Source: Sulfuricurvum sp. PD_MW2
GTDB lineage: Bacteria > Campylobacterota > Campylobacteria > Campylobacterales > Sulfurimonadaceae
DNA length: 40,221 nt
Assembly: GCF_002633015.1 (NCBI RefSeq)
Contig: NZ_NSIU01000020.1
Span: 1 to 40,221 of the forward strand
Direction: 5' to 3'
Shown here in pieces: positions 30,600 through 39,238 of the stretch. A program made the translations under genes and the position numbers. Each line of letters opens with the position of its first letter. The stretch's first letter is position 1. Below the pieces are notes generated by a model, which was given only the letters and a program-made list of their open reading frames with translations, was not told the DNA's origin and ran no database searches.

Positions 30600-31314
30600 G
30601 TGTGTTCTCTCCCATCGTTGTACTCCATCCCTCATATATACCGTGTTCTTGGATAGCGGATTCATAGAGTGATGTCGTAATATCTGAAATAACTTCAGGT
30701 GTGATTGATTCGATTTTGGTTAGAACTGCCCCATAGGCATAGTCGCTTTCATCATCGTTTACATACTCTTTGATTTCATATCCGTGTGAAGCCAGCTGTG
30801 CCACAGCCCGTTCCATCGATGTTTTAGTTTGAAAGAAAAGATAATGTTCTACTTCACGCGGAATAGATAGATCATCTCCCGCTTCCAGAAGAGCGGCAAT
30901 CGTATGGCGGTTTTGGATACTGAGTATTCCATAAGGATCAGGATAGAGATTATCGAGATACATCTCCCATTTCGTATCTTTGGAAACACCTCGTTCGTAA
31001 ACGAATCCCCCATGTCTGTTCATAACATCGGAACTCACATTTTCAAAGCGCTTTGCTTGTGGAGCATAAAAGTAAAATTCTGACCATCCGTCTTTTATGA
31101 CCCGTCCGGCAAATACAGCGTCAAGAGACTCTTGTAAGGTGGAAATCAAATCGTCTGAAAATGGTTCCAACGTGCTGTTGTCCGTATCAGCTTTAATAAA
31201 AAGCCAAAGAAGAGACGGACGATCTTCTTGCGGTGCTTCGTCCAACAGGTCCAACTCTACGTCGCACCGATACGGTACATTATCATCATCCAGAAGCTCG
31301 TAGAATTCAACCAT
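30586..31314 (-). CDS. DUF695-RraB-like fusion protein
   Basis: The 242-aa acidic protein has an N-terminal half (about 1-135) that fits DUF695 (WLFIKADTDNSTLEPFSDD, then GWSEFYFYAPQAKRFE). The C-terminal half (about 150-240) fits the RraB fold (VEHYLFFQTKTSMERAVAQL, then YEGWSTTM at the end). RraB inhibits RNase E in E. coli, yet most Campylobacterota rely on RNases J and Y, so its target here is unclear. ATG 31314 is used; AAGG lies about 11 bases upstream, and a TTG three codons earlier is ignored. It overlaps dgkA. Confidence 0.8.
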   Translation of the reverse strand: MVEFYELLDDDNVPYRCDVELDLLDEAPQEDRPSLLWLFIKADTDNSTLEPFSDDLISTLQESLDAVFAGRVIKDGWSEFYFYAPQAKRFENVSSDVMNRHGGFVYERGVSKDTKWEMYLDNLYPDPYGILSIQNRHTIAALLEAGDDLSIPREVEHYLFFQTKTSMERAVAQLASHGYEIKEYVNDDESDYAYGAVLTKIESITPEVISDITTSLYESAIQEHGIYEGWSTTMGENTHGAE

Positions 31315-31351
31315 TGTTATCAAACCTTATTTTTTTGTCATTATAAGGTCT

Positions 31352-32602
31352 TTATTCTTGATTTTCTCCCAAATAGCTTTTGTGTAGTTTAACTTTGCTC
31401 GCCAGCTCTTGAACATTTTTCGTCTCAAGTAAAGCAAGTGATTCTTTGAGGGGAGCCTCTTTCGTATGGATCTGATCTATCAACAGTTTCATTTGTGCGA
31501 TCGCCTCAGATGCCACTTCTTCGAGGTTTTGTCGAATAGCACGATGTTCTTGATGTTCGTACGATTCGATCGTGATGATAAGCTCATTGAGTTTGCCTTT
31601 TGCATGCACAAACTCATTGTAGAGTGATTGTGCTGAATCGAATAAACGGCTTAGAGGGAGGAGTGAATCTGAAAGTTCTTTGGAATGAACACTCATCTCT
31701 TTCATCTGTTTGGAGGAGAGAACCATTTGCTGCATGATAAGTTCGCTTTGCTCTCGAGAACCTTTTAACAATGCATCATTTTCCATCAAGGACGTAACGA
31801 TCGTTTCGCTTTTTGCTCCAAGCGATTGCAGATGATGAGAAAAATCATGAACGATTTTATCAAGTTCTTTTTGTATCACTGAGATAGTGTATTCCGGTGT
31901 TTTGCGTTGAACCAGTTGATGTAAAAGATCATGCAGTGCTTCTATTTTTGAATGAAACTCTTTTTGTTCAACACAGCTTGATTGGGCAGCTTGTTTGAGC
32001 TGATTGAAGTGGTCTTGTTCAGCTATCCGTAGCATATCGATATGGCGATGGACGACATTATCCAAGCTTGGAAGTTCTGAAAGGGTAAATTCTTCAAATT
32101 TGTTCATTGCAGTCTGTTGTTGAAGAAGAAGTGCTTCCAATTTTGGTATAAAGAATTTTTGGTTCGATTGTATGGTATCAAGCGCTTGAAACTCTTCTTT
32201 AAAAACACTCCGTATTTGGTCGTGGATTGAACTCTCCATTTGAGTTACTAAATTGATTCGATCCTGCAATGTGATGATTGATACGTTCAATTGGGCTAAT
32301 TCATCTCCGATTTCATTAACGCGAACGTGATGCGAGTATATTTCTTGTTTAGCAATGGTTTGATTCATAATGCTCATGACTGAAGCGAGTAAAACCCCAA
32401 CACAGAGTGATAAAAGAGACTCTTTGATGATACTAAGATCATTCGTAGGGCTAAGGATAAAATGAAGCATAGCTCCAATCGTCCCAAGAGCGAGTACTAC
32501 ATGTGCATAATTGATTTTAGTCGGATCTTTATAAACAACGGTATGTCGCAAAAAAATAAGCGACATGAGAACGATGATAATCAATAAATCGATACTAAAC
32601 AC
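31352..32602 (-). CDS. Membrane-anchored coiled-coil protein, unknown function
   Basis: The 416-aa protein has three N-terminal hydrophobic segments (about 3-20, 33-50, 62-80), then about 330 residues of Gln/Glu/Leu/Lys-rich coiled coil. The short MNQTIAKQEIYSHHVRVNE linker enters the cytoplasm if the topology is as drawn. There are no catalytic motifs. The start is a GTG at 32602 with AAGGAT 7 bases upstream. It lies 10 bases after hemH and ends 37 bases before the DUF695-RraB gene. The build resembles bacterial envelope or chemotaxis-like scaffold proteins, but I recognise no family. Confidence 0.75.
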   Translation of the reverse strand: MFSIDLLIIIVLMSLIFLRHTVVYKDPTKINYAHVVLALGTIGAMLHFILSPTNDLSIIKESLLSLCVGVLLASVMSIMNQTIAKQEIYSHHVRVNEIGDELAQLNVSIITLQDRINLVTQMESSIHDQIRSVFKEEFQALDTIQSNQKFFIPKLEALLLQQQTAMNKFEEFTLSELPSLDNVVHRHIDMLRIAEQDHFNQLKQAAQSSCVEQKEFHSKIEALHDLLHQLVQRKTPEYTISVIQKELDKIVHDFSHHLQSLGAKSETIVTSLMENDALLKGSREQSELIMQQMVLSSKQMKEMSVHSKELSDSLLPLSRLFDSAQSLYNEFVHAKGKLNELIITIESYEHQEHRAIRQNLEEVASEAIAQMKLLIDQIHTKEAPLKESLALLETKNVQELASKVKLHKSYLGENQE

Positions 32603-32612
32603 AACTCATCCT

Positions 32613-33560
32613 TTAGCTCATTTTTTCATAAAGTTCTTTAAGAGTTTGGACAAATAAGGGGTGATCGTTGGGGCATCGGCATACACGGTAACTTTCAAAC
32701 TGCAAATGTTGGGCTACTTCGGCGTATTCTATAGAGAGCTCAAAATCGGTTTCGGAGTTGTCTATCGTAAAGGCAATCGGAACAATAATGACCCGTTTAT
32801 TGTTTAGATCATGCAACGCGGTTTCCAATGAAGGTTCAAGCCACTGCATCGGCCCTACTTTGGATTGATATGCTAAATGTATTGCATTAAAATTTAAACC
32901 GTTCTCTTCCATCATTGTTTTAAGTAATTCAACATGTGCGGTCACATGGCGCTGATACGGGTCACCTTGATCGACAATGTTTTGAGGTAATCCATGGGCG
33001 GAAAAGATAATGTCATACGAATTGGCCGCTTCTCCGCTTAACGCTTCTTTGATTCGCTCAATGAGACAGCGGTTATAGGTTGGATGAGAAAAGAAGTGTT
33101 TGATCTCTGTCATGATGACATCCCAACCGATTCGGTGGGCGCTCAATTCGAAATCATCCAGTGAAGATTGCGTTGTGGTTGAAGAGTATTGGGGATATAA
33201 AGGGATGAGATATACTTTTTGAATCCCTTGATCTTTTAATCGACGGCACACTTCATCTGCCATTGGCGGTGTGTAGCGCATGACAAAATCGACAACAATA
33301 TTATTTCCGATCGCTTGTGACAAATGGCTGCACAATGAACGTGTATGATCTACCAGAGGAGATTTTTCTCCTATTTGTTTGTAGATTTCTTGCGATTTTT
33401 TGGTTCGTGTGAGAACAATCATTTTGGCAATAAATCGGCGTAATAAAGCACTTTTCGTCCGAATGATATAGGGATCGTTGAACATGTTATGTAAAAAGAG
33501 TTGAACTTCACCAAGATTATTGGGCCCGCCCATATTTAAGAGTACGATAGCTTCTTTCAT
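32613..33560 (-). CDS. hemH: Ferrochelatase
   Basis: This 315-aa enzyme inserts iron into protoporphyrin IX in the last step of heme synthesis. Motifs are EAIVLLNMGGPNNLGEVQLF at the N-terminus, LIPLYPQYSSTTTQSSLDDF, the iron-binding His in IIFSAHGLPQNIVDQGDPY, and the C-terminal PIAFTIDNSETDFELSIEY with the conserved Glu (the family usually has F..DHxETLxE; here it is F..DNSETDFE). MKEAIVLLN at 33560 is chosen by conservation; no start has a clear ribosome site, and ATGs at 33578 and 33602 are alternatives. Confidence 0.95.
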   Translation of the reverse strand: MKEAIVLLNMGGPNNLGEVQLFLHNMFNDPYIIRTKSALLRRFIAKMIVLTRTKKSQEIYKQIGEKSPLVDHTRSLCSHLSQAIGNNIVVDFVMRYTPPMADEVCRRLKDQGIQKVYLIPLYPQYSSTTTQSSLDDFELSAHRIGWDVIMTEIKHFFSHPTYNRCLIERIKEALSGEAANSYDIIFSAHGLPQNIVDQGDPYQRHVTAHVELLKTMMEENGLNFNAIHLAYQSKVGPMQWLEPSLETALHDLNNKRVIIVPIAFTIDNSETDFELSIEYAEVAQHLQFESYRVCRCPNDHPLFVQTLKELYEKMS

Positions 33561-33652
33561 AAATAGGTTGTTTTCCATTCGTTTTTGAAGAAAGTGTACC
33601 ATAACAAAGTGTTAAAGTTGAGGGTTATAAAAAAAACTAAAGCTTTTTAATC

Positions 33653-33658
33653 TATAAT
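33653..33658 (+). promoter_or_regulatory. -10 box (TATAAT) for the NlpC/P60 gene
   Basis: TATAAT lies 31 bases before the ATG in the divergent gap with hemH; AGGAGG follows at the right distance for translation. Confidence 0.5.
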
Positions 33659-33688
33659 AACCTAAAAGCAGAATAATGAGGAGGTTTA

Positions 33689-34471
33689 ATGCGGATAAAA
33701 CGTACAGTCTTATCACTGGTTTTACTCACCATAGCTGCTCAAGCAGATACATCGAGGCGTGAGCCTTCTCTCTTTTTAGAATATGAACGAGAAGTAAAAA
33801 AAGTTAATGACTCGCTAAAGACAGAAGAAGAATTCGTTAAATCTCTCCCCCTAAAACAAACTCAATCTTCTGAAACTCCTAAACCTATAGCACTTACCGA
33901 ACCGGCAAAAGTGTTGAAAAACACAAAAATCGATGTCGATAAAATCGGTGTTGATGACAAAGCATTTTTAGTCGTTAATAAACCTGAACCTAAAGAAACT
34001 GTAATTGTACGCAGTGAAGATCAGAAAATGGCTGATACCCCTAAAAACACACCTCAAAAAATCGTTAAAAATTTCAAAACGGCAAAAGAAAGAGTACTGG
34101 CACGTGCAAAAGAATTTTTGGGAACACCGTATGGTTTTGGAGATAAAGATGGTGATCGTACCGATTGTTCAGGCTTTACACAGCAAGTTTACAAATCATT
34201 TGGCATTAAGCTGCCGCACAGCGCCACGGAACAAGCTTTATTCGGCGAAAGTGTGAGTATGAATGAACTGCAAGTGGGAGATTTACTGTTTTATCGTACA
34301 TATAAATCGGATCCTTCACATGTAGCGATTTATGCAGGGAATGGTCAAATTATCCATGCATCCTATGCCGCAGGCAGAGTTCAATACGATTCGATCGAAA
34401 AAGGGTATTATAAAAATCGTTTTATGTATGCTCGCCGTTTAGCGTTTAACAATGCTGACCATGATGAATAA
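33689..34471 (+). CDS. Secreted NlpC/P60 cell-wall peptidase
   Basis: The 260-aa protein has a signal peptide (MRIKRTVLSLVLLTIAAQAD) and a Lys/Pro/Thr-rich linker (about 35-130). The C-terminal NlpC/P60 domain has Cys 160 in RTDCSGFTQQVYKS, His 211 in DPSHVAIYAGNGQ and a third polar residue, His 223 in IIHAS. The domain cleaves D-Glu to diaminopimelate peptide bonds in peptidoglycan. An excellent AGGAGG lies before the ATG. The stop overlaps the next start (TAATG), so the two are translationally coupled. The linker has no LysM or SH3 repeat, so wall binding must use other contacts. Confidence 0.93.
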   Translation: MRIKRTVLSLVLLTIAAQADTSRREPSLFLEYEREVKKVNDSLKTEEEFVKSLPLKQTQSSETPKPIALTEPAKVLKNTKIDVDKIGVDDKAFLVVNKPEPKETVIVRSEDQKMADTPKNTPQKIVKNFKTAKERVLARAKEFLGTPYGFGDKDGDRTDCSGFTQQVYKSFGIKLPHSATEQALFGESVSMNELQVGDLLFYRTYKSDPSHVAIYAGNGQIIHASYAAGRVQYDSIEKGYYKNRFMYARRLAFNNADHDE

Positions 34472-34941
34472 TGATGTCGACACTATTGTATTCAACGCTT
34501 GATAAACACTGGCTCTGGAAAGAGGTTTATACCAAGCTCGATATTTCATCACCGGCCTATCAATATTGGAACAACACCCGTCATATAAAACTCAATCGCT
34601 ATGTTTTTCTTGAAAAACACACCCTTCCGGAAAAGTATGCCCACATAGAAGAGGACCTGACCGATCTCAGCGGCTATTTACCGACTCAATACGCCGCTAC
34701 CCAGCTCGGTATTGACAGTCATATTTTTGCCTATAAAAAAATGCGTCTTTACAATCAGTTCGAATACAAATTTGTCAACGACATTAAATTTGTCAATCTG
34801 AAACGGTTTTTTCTCGAAAATGGAATTAAAATCGGGAAAAAAAGCTATGTTCATATGGCCCGACTGGATGAGTTGATTATCACGGCAGATTCACGTTTTT
34901 ACCGTATCGATGATAACTATGGAGTAGTTGTTTACGACTGA
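34471..34941 (+). CDS. Conserved hypothetical 156-aa protein coupled to the NlpC/P60 gene
   Basis: The 156-aa soluble protein is rich in Tyr, Lys, Asn and Leu, with no signal peptide and no motif I recognise. A WNNTRHIKLNRYVFLEK segment and a C-terminal DDNYGVVVYD are visible. The start ATG overlaps the NlpC stop by one base, which implies coupled translation and a related task, but none is proven. The 3' end converges on the FAD oxidoreductase gene with a 10-base overlap. There is no separate ribosome site. Confidence 0.65.
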   Translation: MMSTLLYSTLDKHWLWKEVYTKLDISSPAYQYWNNTRHIKLNRYVFLEKHTLPEKYAHIEEDLTDLSGYLPTQYAATQLGIDSHIFAYKKMRLYNQFEYKFVNDIKFVNLKRFFLENGIKIGKKSYVHMARLDELIITADSRFYRIDDNYGVVVYD

Positions 34942-36074
34942 CGTTTTGCCCAACGGGGAAAAAAACGTGATGGTGATAAAATAGGATCCATCTCTCTTCC
35001 TTCAATCAAAAAATCTCTTAAACGTTTAGCCAGATAAGGTGCGAGGACAAATCCGTATCCCCCGGAGCCGTTAATCATGGTCACATGTGGATAGTAGATA
35101 TATTCCGATGGGTCATTACGTTCACCATGCCGTATACGGGGATATTTTTCCAATGTTGCATCTGCATCGACCAGAGCCCCTAACATCGGGAGATAATCAT
35201 TGGAACCTGATCGCAACCCCATATAGTCGTCAAGAATATTAATATTATTTAATTTTAACGTTTTTGAAGCTTTTTCAAGCAGTTGTGCTCTCCCCTCCTC
35301 CACGTCATAAGGTTCACCCCTAAAAGGCGAATAATGGACATCATGTGTTGCACCGATGGCAACTACTCCGCCTTTTAATGTCGGTGAAATCGAGACATGA
35401 TGATGGAGAATACACGGGATGTGTGCAGCGGTTTCGATATCGATTCGATGTCCCCAAATCCCCCGTAAACCGACATAATCAATCGGAAGAAGTTTTGGAT
35501 AGGCTCCTATGGTGAGAACGAGATGTTTAGCCATCAGATCTCCAACCTGCCACATGTCATCCTTGCGGATTAGACTTTCGACTTTGAGTGGATAAAAATC
35601 GATTCCTTCCGCCATTGCATGACAGACTCCCTGTGCGTCAACGACGGCACCGATGTCAAAATAGATACTAGAACTATTTTGAGCATCATCGCTCAGAAGC
35701 GTTTGGATGCTATGGGGAATGGTAGAGTGCTTTAAGTTGGTTTCGTGTTTGAAGGTTTCGACTTTTTCACCCTCTTTTGGGCTATTAGCGATATGAAGGA
35801 GCGGTTTTACAAGGGTATACGTAGGGAAATGAGCCGTATAAAATTTGAGTGCTTCGGCGTGGGCATCCAGCATGATCTCTTTGAGGTTACCCGCTTTGGA
35901 AATTTTTGGCGAGATAAAGGCACCCGCCGCTCCGCTTCCACCTGATGCGATACCGTCTTGATCGATCAAGGCGACGTTTAGCCCTGCTTGTGCGAGAGTA
36001 TAGGCGCTACAGCAGCCGTTTATCCCCGCACCGATGATGATAACATCATAAGGTGATGTTTTTGATGTCAGCAA
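34932..36074 (-). CDS. FAD-dependent amino-group oxidoreductase (MnmC C-domain/DAO-like)
   Basis: The 380-aa protein has a dinucleotide-binding VIIIGAGINGCCSAYTLAQAG at about 11-31. GSGAAGAFISPKISKAG near 47-63 resembles the second loop in the FAD-dependent domain of MnmC, and a C-terminal INGSGGYGFVLAPYLAKRLRDF closes the flavin site. MnmC oxidises a modified uridine in tRNA. Here the methyltransferase half of MnmC is missing, so the role may be tRNA modification with a separate partner or amino-acid oxidation. The only start in frame before the Rossmann motif is TTG at 36074, which overlaps the end of glyS by 29 bases. Confidence 0.82.
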   Translation of the reverse strand: MLTSKTSPYDVIIIGAGINGCCSAYTLAQAGLNVALIDQDGIASGGSGAAGAFISPKISKAGNLKEIMLDAHAEALKFYTAHFPTYTLVKPLLHIANSPKEGEKVETFKHETNLKHSTIPHSIQTLLSDDAQNSSSIYFDIGAVVDAQGVCHAMAEGIDFYPLKVESLIRKDDMWQVGDLMAKHLVLTIGAYPKLLPIDYVGLRGIWGHRIDIETAAHIPCILHHHVSISPTLKGGVVAIGATHDVHYSPFRGEPYDVEEGRAQLLEKASKTLKLNNINILDDYMGLRSGSNDYLPMLGALVDADATLEKYPRIRHGERNDPSEYIYYPHVTMINGSGGYGFVLAPYLAKRLRDFLIEGREMDPILSPSRFFPRWAKRQS

Positions 36075-38082
36075 TCGAATAAATCTCGGCGTAGATCATT
36101 CCGACCAATGCTTTGCGGTTGGTACGGACGCTCAAATCCTCGGCATTAACCATAACGTTGTCAAAGAAGTTGTCCAACGGTGCTTTGAGAGCGAACAACG
36201 CATCCAGACGTTCTTCAAGAGTTGCATAATCAGCTTCGATAGCTGTTCTGGCTGATGCAAAGAGTGTACGTTCGGCATCATTTTCAAATAAGGATTCGTC
36301 GACATTGAACCCTTTGTCCATCGCTTCGTCTTTGAGAATGTTGCTTACCCTTTTAAAAGTAGAGAATGCTTCGATAAATGAATCGGATGATGCAATAGCA
36401 GCAACGGCGCGAATTTTGCTATCGATATCAAGAATATCGAGATCGACGTGTGAATCTTTTGCAACAACCGATTGGATAATGGATGGATTGATACCGACAT
36501 AGGCTCCGCCGAGACGCTCGATAATAAAGGTCTCGATATTTTTCTTATACTCTTTACCTTCTGGATAAAGTGATGCAAGTTGATCGATCAAGGTAGAGAA
36601 GTTGAGTGGAATTTGATGGGCTACCGCAATTTTGATGATTCCGTTGACGGCTCGGCGAAGTGCGAACGGATCACGTGAACCCGTCGGAATTTCACCGATG
36701 CTAAACATACCGATGAGAGTATCGACTTTCATTGCCATAGCAACGATCGCACTGAGCATCGTAGATGGAAGTGCACTATCTTCACCGCTTGGAAGATACT
36801 GCTCTTTGATAGCTGTTGCGACTTCGGCAGATTCACCGAGTGCCAAGGCGTAGTAATGCCCCATTAGCCCCTGTAGTTCCGTAAACTCATAAACCATTTC
36901 AGACATCAAATCGGCTTTTGCGAACTCCATGGCTCGATCTAGATGGTCAGGATTAATATTATCATATATGAGATTTGCAATCGTCGATGCAACCACTTTT
37001 TCGCGTTTGATTTTCTCTGCCAACGTTCCTAAGCCGTTCATAAAGACGACTTTTTCAAGTCCAGCCGTACTAAGGCCTTTTTTGAGATCGTTTCGGTAGA
37101 AAAAGAGCGCATCGGAAAGACGTGGTCGAAGAACCCGTTCATTCCCCTCGATGACTTTACTGAAATCCTCACACAGCGCATTAGAGACAACGACAAAGGC
37201 ATTGATCAATTTCCCGTCTTTAAAGACCGGAAAATAGCGTTGGTGTTCTTTCATCGAAGTGATGATGACTTCCGGAGGGAGTTCAAGGAAATTCTCATCA
37301 AACTTTCCGAGCAGAGGTGTCGGATGTTCGGTGATGGCGACGACTTCGTCAAGCAAATTTTCATCCACTTCGATGGTAATACCATGCTCTTTTTCTAAAG
37401 TAGCAAATGCATTTAAAATCGATTCTCGGCGGCTTTGCGGATATAGATCAACCGATCCAGTTTTGAGAAGCTCAAAATAGTGTTGAATGGAGTCAACTTT
37501 TTTCGCTTCGAAATGACTGATGCGATGAACATAGGTCTCAGATGATGAACGGACACCAAAGAGTTCCATATCGACCAATTCTTCGCCAAGTGTTACGTTC
37601 ACCCAGCGGATCGGGCGGATAAAGCTCTCTTGATTCGATCCCCAGCGCATGGACTTACCGAAACTAAGGCTTTTGATCCACTGATCAATCATCTCCCCTA
37701 AAATCTCTGAACTGGATCGTCCTTCGACTGTTCGGCTGTAATAGAGAACCTCTTTACCACCCTTTTCGGCATGGCTCAGTTGATCGAATTCAACACCGCA
37801 TTTTTTCGCAAAGCCTAAAGCCGCAGGAGTTGGAACGCCGTCTTTGATTGCAATCTCAACTGGAGCGCCGTAAAACTCTTCCACACGGTCATCTTGCCGA
37901 GTTTTGAATTCACGGTGCCACAATACCAAGCGGCGAGGTGTGTAGTAGAACTCAAATTCACCGACAAGAGCGTTTTTTTCGAGTACCGTGACCCATTTTT
38001 TTTCTATTTCGCTGAGTTCTTTGAGTAGTGGTACTGCCGGGAGTTCTTCAACACCGATTTCAATCAAAAGAGGTTTTAACAT
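36046..38082 (-). CDS. glyS: Glycyl-tRNA synthetase beta subunit
   Basis: The 678-aa protein has the N-terminal KPLLIEIGVEELPA and RRLVLWHREF, the central SMRWGSNQESFIRPIRW, GVRSSSETYVHRISH and PLLGKFDENFLELPPEVI, and GEIPTGSRDPFALRRAVNGI near the anticodon-binding side; together they are diagnostic of GlyS. It works in an alpha2beta2 complex with GlyQ, not in this window. The start ATG at 38082 has AGG nearby. The 3' end overlaps the FAD oxidoreductase start. Length is normal. Confidence 0.97.
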   Translation of the reverse strand: MLKPLLIEIGVEELPAVPLLKELSEIEKKWVTVLEKNALVGEFEFYYTPRRLVLWHREFKTRQDDRVEEFYGAPVEIAIKDGVPTPAALGFAKKCGVEFDQLSHAEKGGKEVLYYSRTVEGRSSSEILGEMIDQWIKSLSFGKSMRWGSNQESFIRPIRWVNVTLGEELVDMELFGVRSSSETYVHRISHFEAKKVDSIQHYFELLKTGSVDLYPQSRRESILNAFATLEKEHGITIEVDENLLDEVVAITEHPTPLLGKFDENFLELPPEVIITSMKEHQRYFPVFKDGKLINAFVVVSNALCEDFSKVIEGNERVLRPRLSDALFFYRNDLKKGLSTAGLEKVVFMNGLGTLAEKIKREKVVASTIANLIYDNINPDHLDRAMEFAKADLMSEMVYEFTELQGLMGHYYALALGESAEVATAIKEQYLPSGEDSALPSTMLSAIVAMAMKVDTLIGMFSIGEIPTGSRDPFALRRAVNGIIKIAVAHQIPLNFSTLIDQLASLYPEGKEYKKNIETFIIERLGGAYVGINPSIIQSVVAKDSHVDLDILDIDSKIRAVAAIASSDSFIEAFSTFKRVSNILKDEAMDKGFNVDESLFENDAERTLFASARTAIEADYATLEERLDALFALKAPLDNFFDNVMVNAEDLSVRTNRKALVGMIYAEIYSIADIKNITL

Positions 38083-38214
38083 TGTTTATATCCATCAATA
38101 CATTTTTAAAGTCCCGATTTTACCCATTAGATGGTTAAAAATCGCTGTTGCTTTGGAAAAAATTAATTCAGAGATAAAATATCTGATTTAGGAGAAGTTA
38201 AAAGTTTAGCGCAG

Positions 38215-38220
38215 TACAAT
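38215..38220 (+). promoter_or_regulatory. -10-like box (TACAAT) for the superoxide reductase gene
   Basis: TACAAT lies 37 bases before the ATG. An imperfect inverted repeat (CAGAGATA/TATCTG, 38169-38185) sits upstream and might be an operator; both calls are tentative. Confidence 0.35.
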
Positions 38221-38256
38221 ACCCCATCATAAATTTAAATTCACGAAGGAACCAAC

Positions 38257-38673
38257 ATGCCAACAATCAATCGTTATGTCGACATCAGTACAGTAGATCG
38301 CGAAGCGAAAAAAGATTATATTGATCGTCATTCACCGTTTATCCACTGTGCAGCAAACGCAAAAAAAGGGGAAAAATTTGCGGTAACCGTTAAAATGGGA
38401 AATGAATATTCTCATCCGGATGATTTTGATCATTACATTGCAAACATTGCGCTCTATAACGGTGAAACGTTATTGGCTCGTGCTGATTTTATCCCTGGAA
38501 CACTCGGAAATGAAAAAAATCATGCGGAAGTGACATTCAATATTGTGCCGACAAGCAAAAAATTAACGTTAGTAGCACACGGATACTGTACAAAACACGG
38601 TGTTTGGGAATCTACTCCAGTTGAAGTAACTGTAGAAGAAGCTTCTTCTTGCTGCGGTGGCGGACACTGTTAG
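38257..38673 (+). CDS. Superoxide reductase (neelaredoxin/desulfoferrodoxin C-domain type) with Cys-rich tail
   Basis: This 138-aa enzyme reduces superoxide to hydrogen peroxide without making oxygen. Iron ligands expected from the family are visible: His in HSPFIHC (H25/H30), H53 and H59 in SHPDDFDHYI, and Cys 111 and His 114 in GYCTKHGVWES. There is no N-terminal rubredoxin-like domain, so it is the one-iron type. It ends ASSCCGGGHC, an extra tail with three Cys and a His that could bind metal or form disulphides. AAGGA precedes the ATG. It lies upstream of a hairpin and the accessory segment. Confidence 0.92.
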   Translation: MPTINRYVDISTVDREAKKDYIDRHSPFIHCAANAKKGEKFAVTVKMGNEYSHPDDFDHYIANIALYNGETLLARADFIPGTLGNEKNHAEVTFNIVPTSKKLTLVAHGYCTKHGVWESTPVEVTVEEASSCCGGGHC

Positions 38674-38691
38674 TAACCTATTTTAGGTGCT

Positions 38692-38715
38692 TTCCAGCCT
38701 TTTTATAGGTTGGAA
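38692..38715 (+). terminator. Possible terminator after the superoxide reductase gene
   Basis: TTCCAGCC (38692-38699) pairs with GGTTGGAA (38708-38715) with one G-U pair and a TTTTTATA loop. An alternative pairing, AACCTAT with ATAGGTT, overlaps it. T-rich sequence follows only about 17 bases later, so the call is weak. Confidence 0.4.
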
Positions 38716-39105
38716 AAATCTCTCTTTAAGTTTTTGTTTTTTTCTTCCAATGTAACTTATGTGTAACAAACGAATATACTTCTATATACTTACCTATACT
38801 AATATTAATAGAATTACTGCTTAACACAAAGATTAAGAGTTAGCTTATTCATAAGTGTTATATATTTTACTAGAGATAGTTAGCATTTACAATGCGACAT
38901 ATATACTTATAAAGTTTAAATACATTATTTTTCAGGTGTTTCAAGAATGCGACAGCGTATTCTTGCAGAAAAGACATGATTCAAATGCCAAATGGATTTT
39001 ATGTGAAAAAACTATTAGTTGATATTAGAGGCTGATAAACTCAGTAAAGTTAAAAAAGCACGTATATGCTCGATATAAATACATTTAATTTACACTCAAA
39101 AAAGA
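38716..39105. other. AT-rich non-coding stretch with short repeats beside the second Rep-like gene
   Basis: No convincing gene is seen on either strand. The word AATGCGACA occurs at 38891-38899 and 38946-38954, and a 9-bp hairpin (AAGAATGCG with CGTATTCTT, loop ACAG, one G-T pair) lies at 38943-38964. It may be part of the origin or boundary of an accessory element. Confidence 0.45.
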
Positions 39106-39217
39106 AGCCCTAAGGACGTGGGCAATGGGCTTACAAGATTACTTGGTTTTGCCTTTTATAACAAAAACTCCTAATGTAATATAAACCATTAGTATTCTAT
39201 GAGTTTTTATTAGGGCT
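39106..39217. other. Nested foldback structure just beyond the 3' end of the Rep-like gene
   Basis: AGCCCTAA (39106-39113) pairs with TTAGGGCT (39210-39217). Inside it AAAAACTC (39163-39170) pairs with GAGTTTTT (39201-39208) and, continuing the same arm, CTAATG (39171-39176) with CATTAG (39187-39192). A competing short pair uses AGCCC with GGGCT (39127-39131). The two main arms are separated by one base, giving a branched structure of 112 nt, consistent with a replication origin, a terminator complex or a structured RNA. Confidence 0.6.
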
Positions 39218-39238
39218 ATTCCCCCTATAGAGTATATA

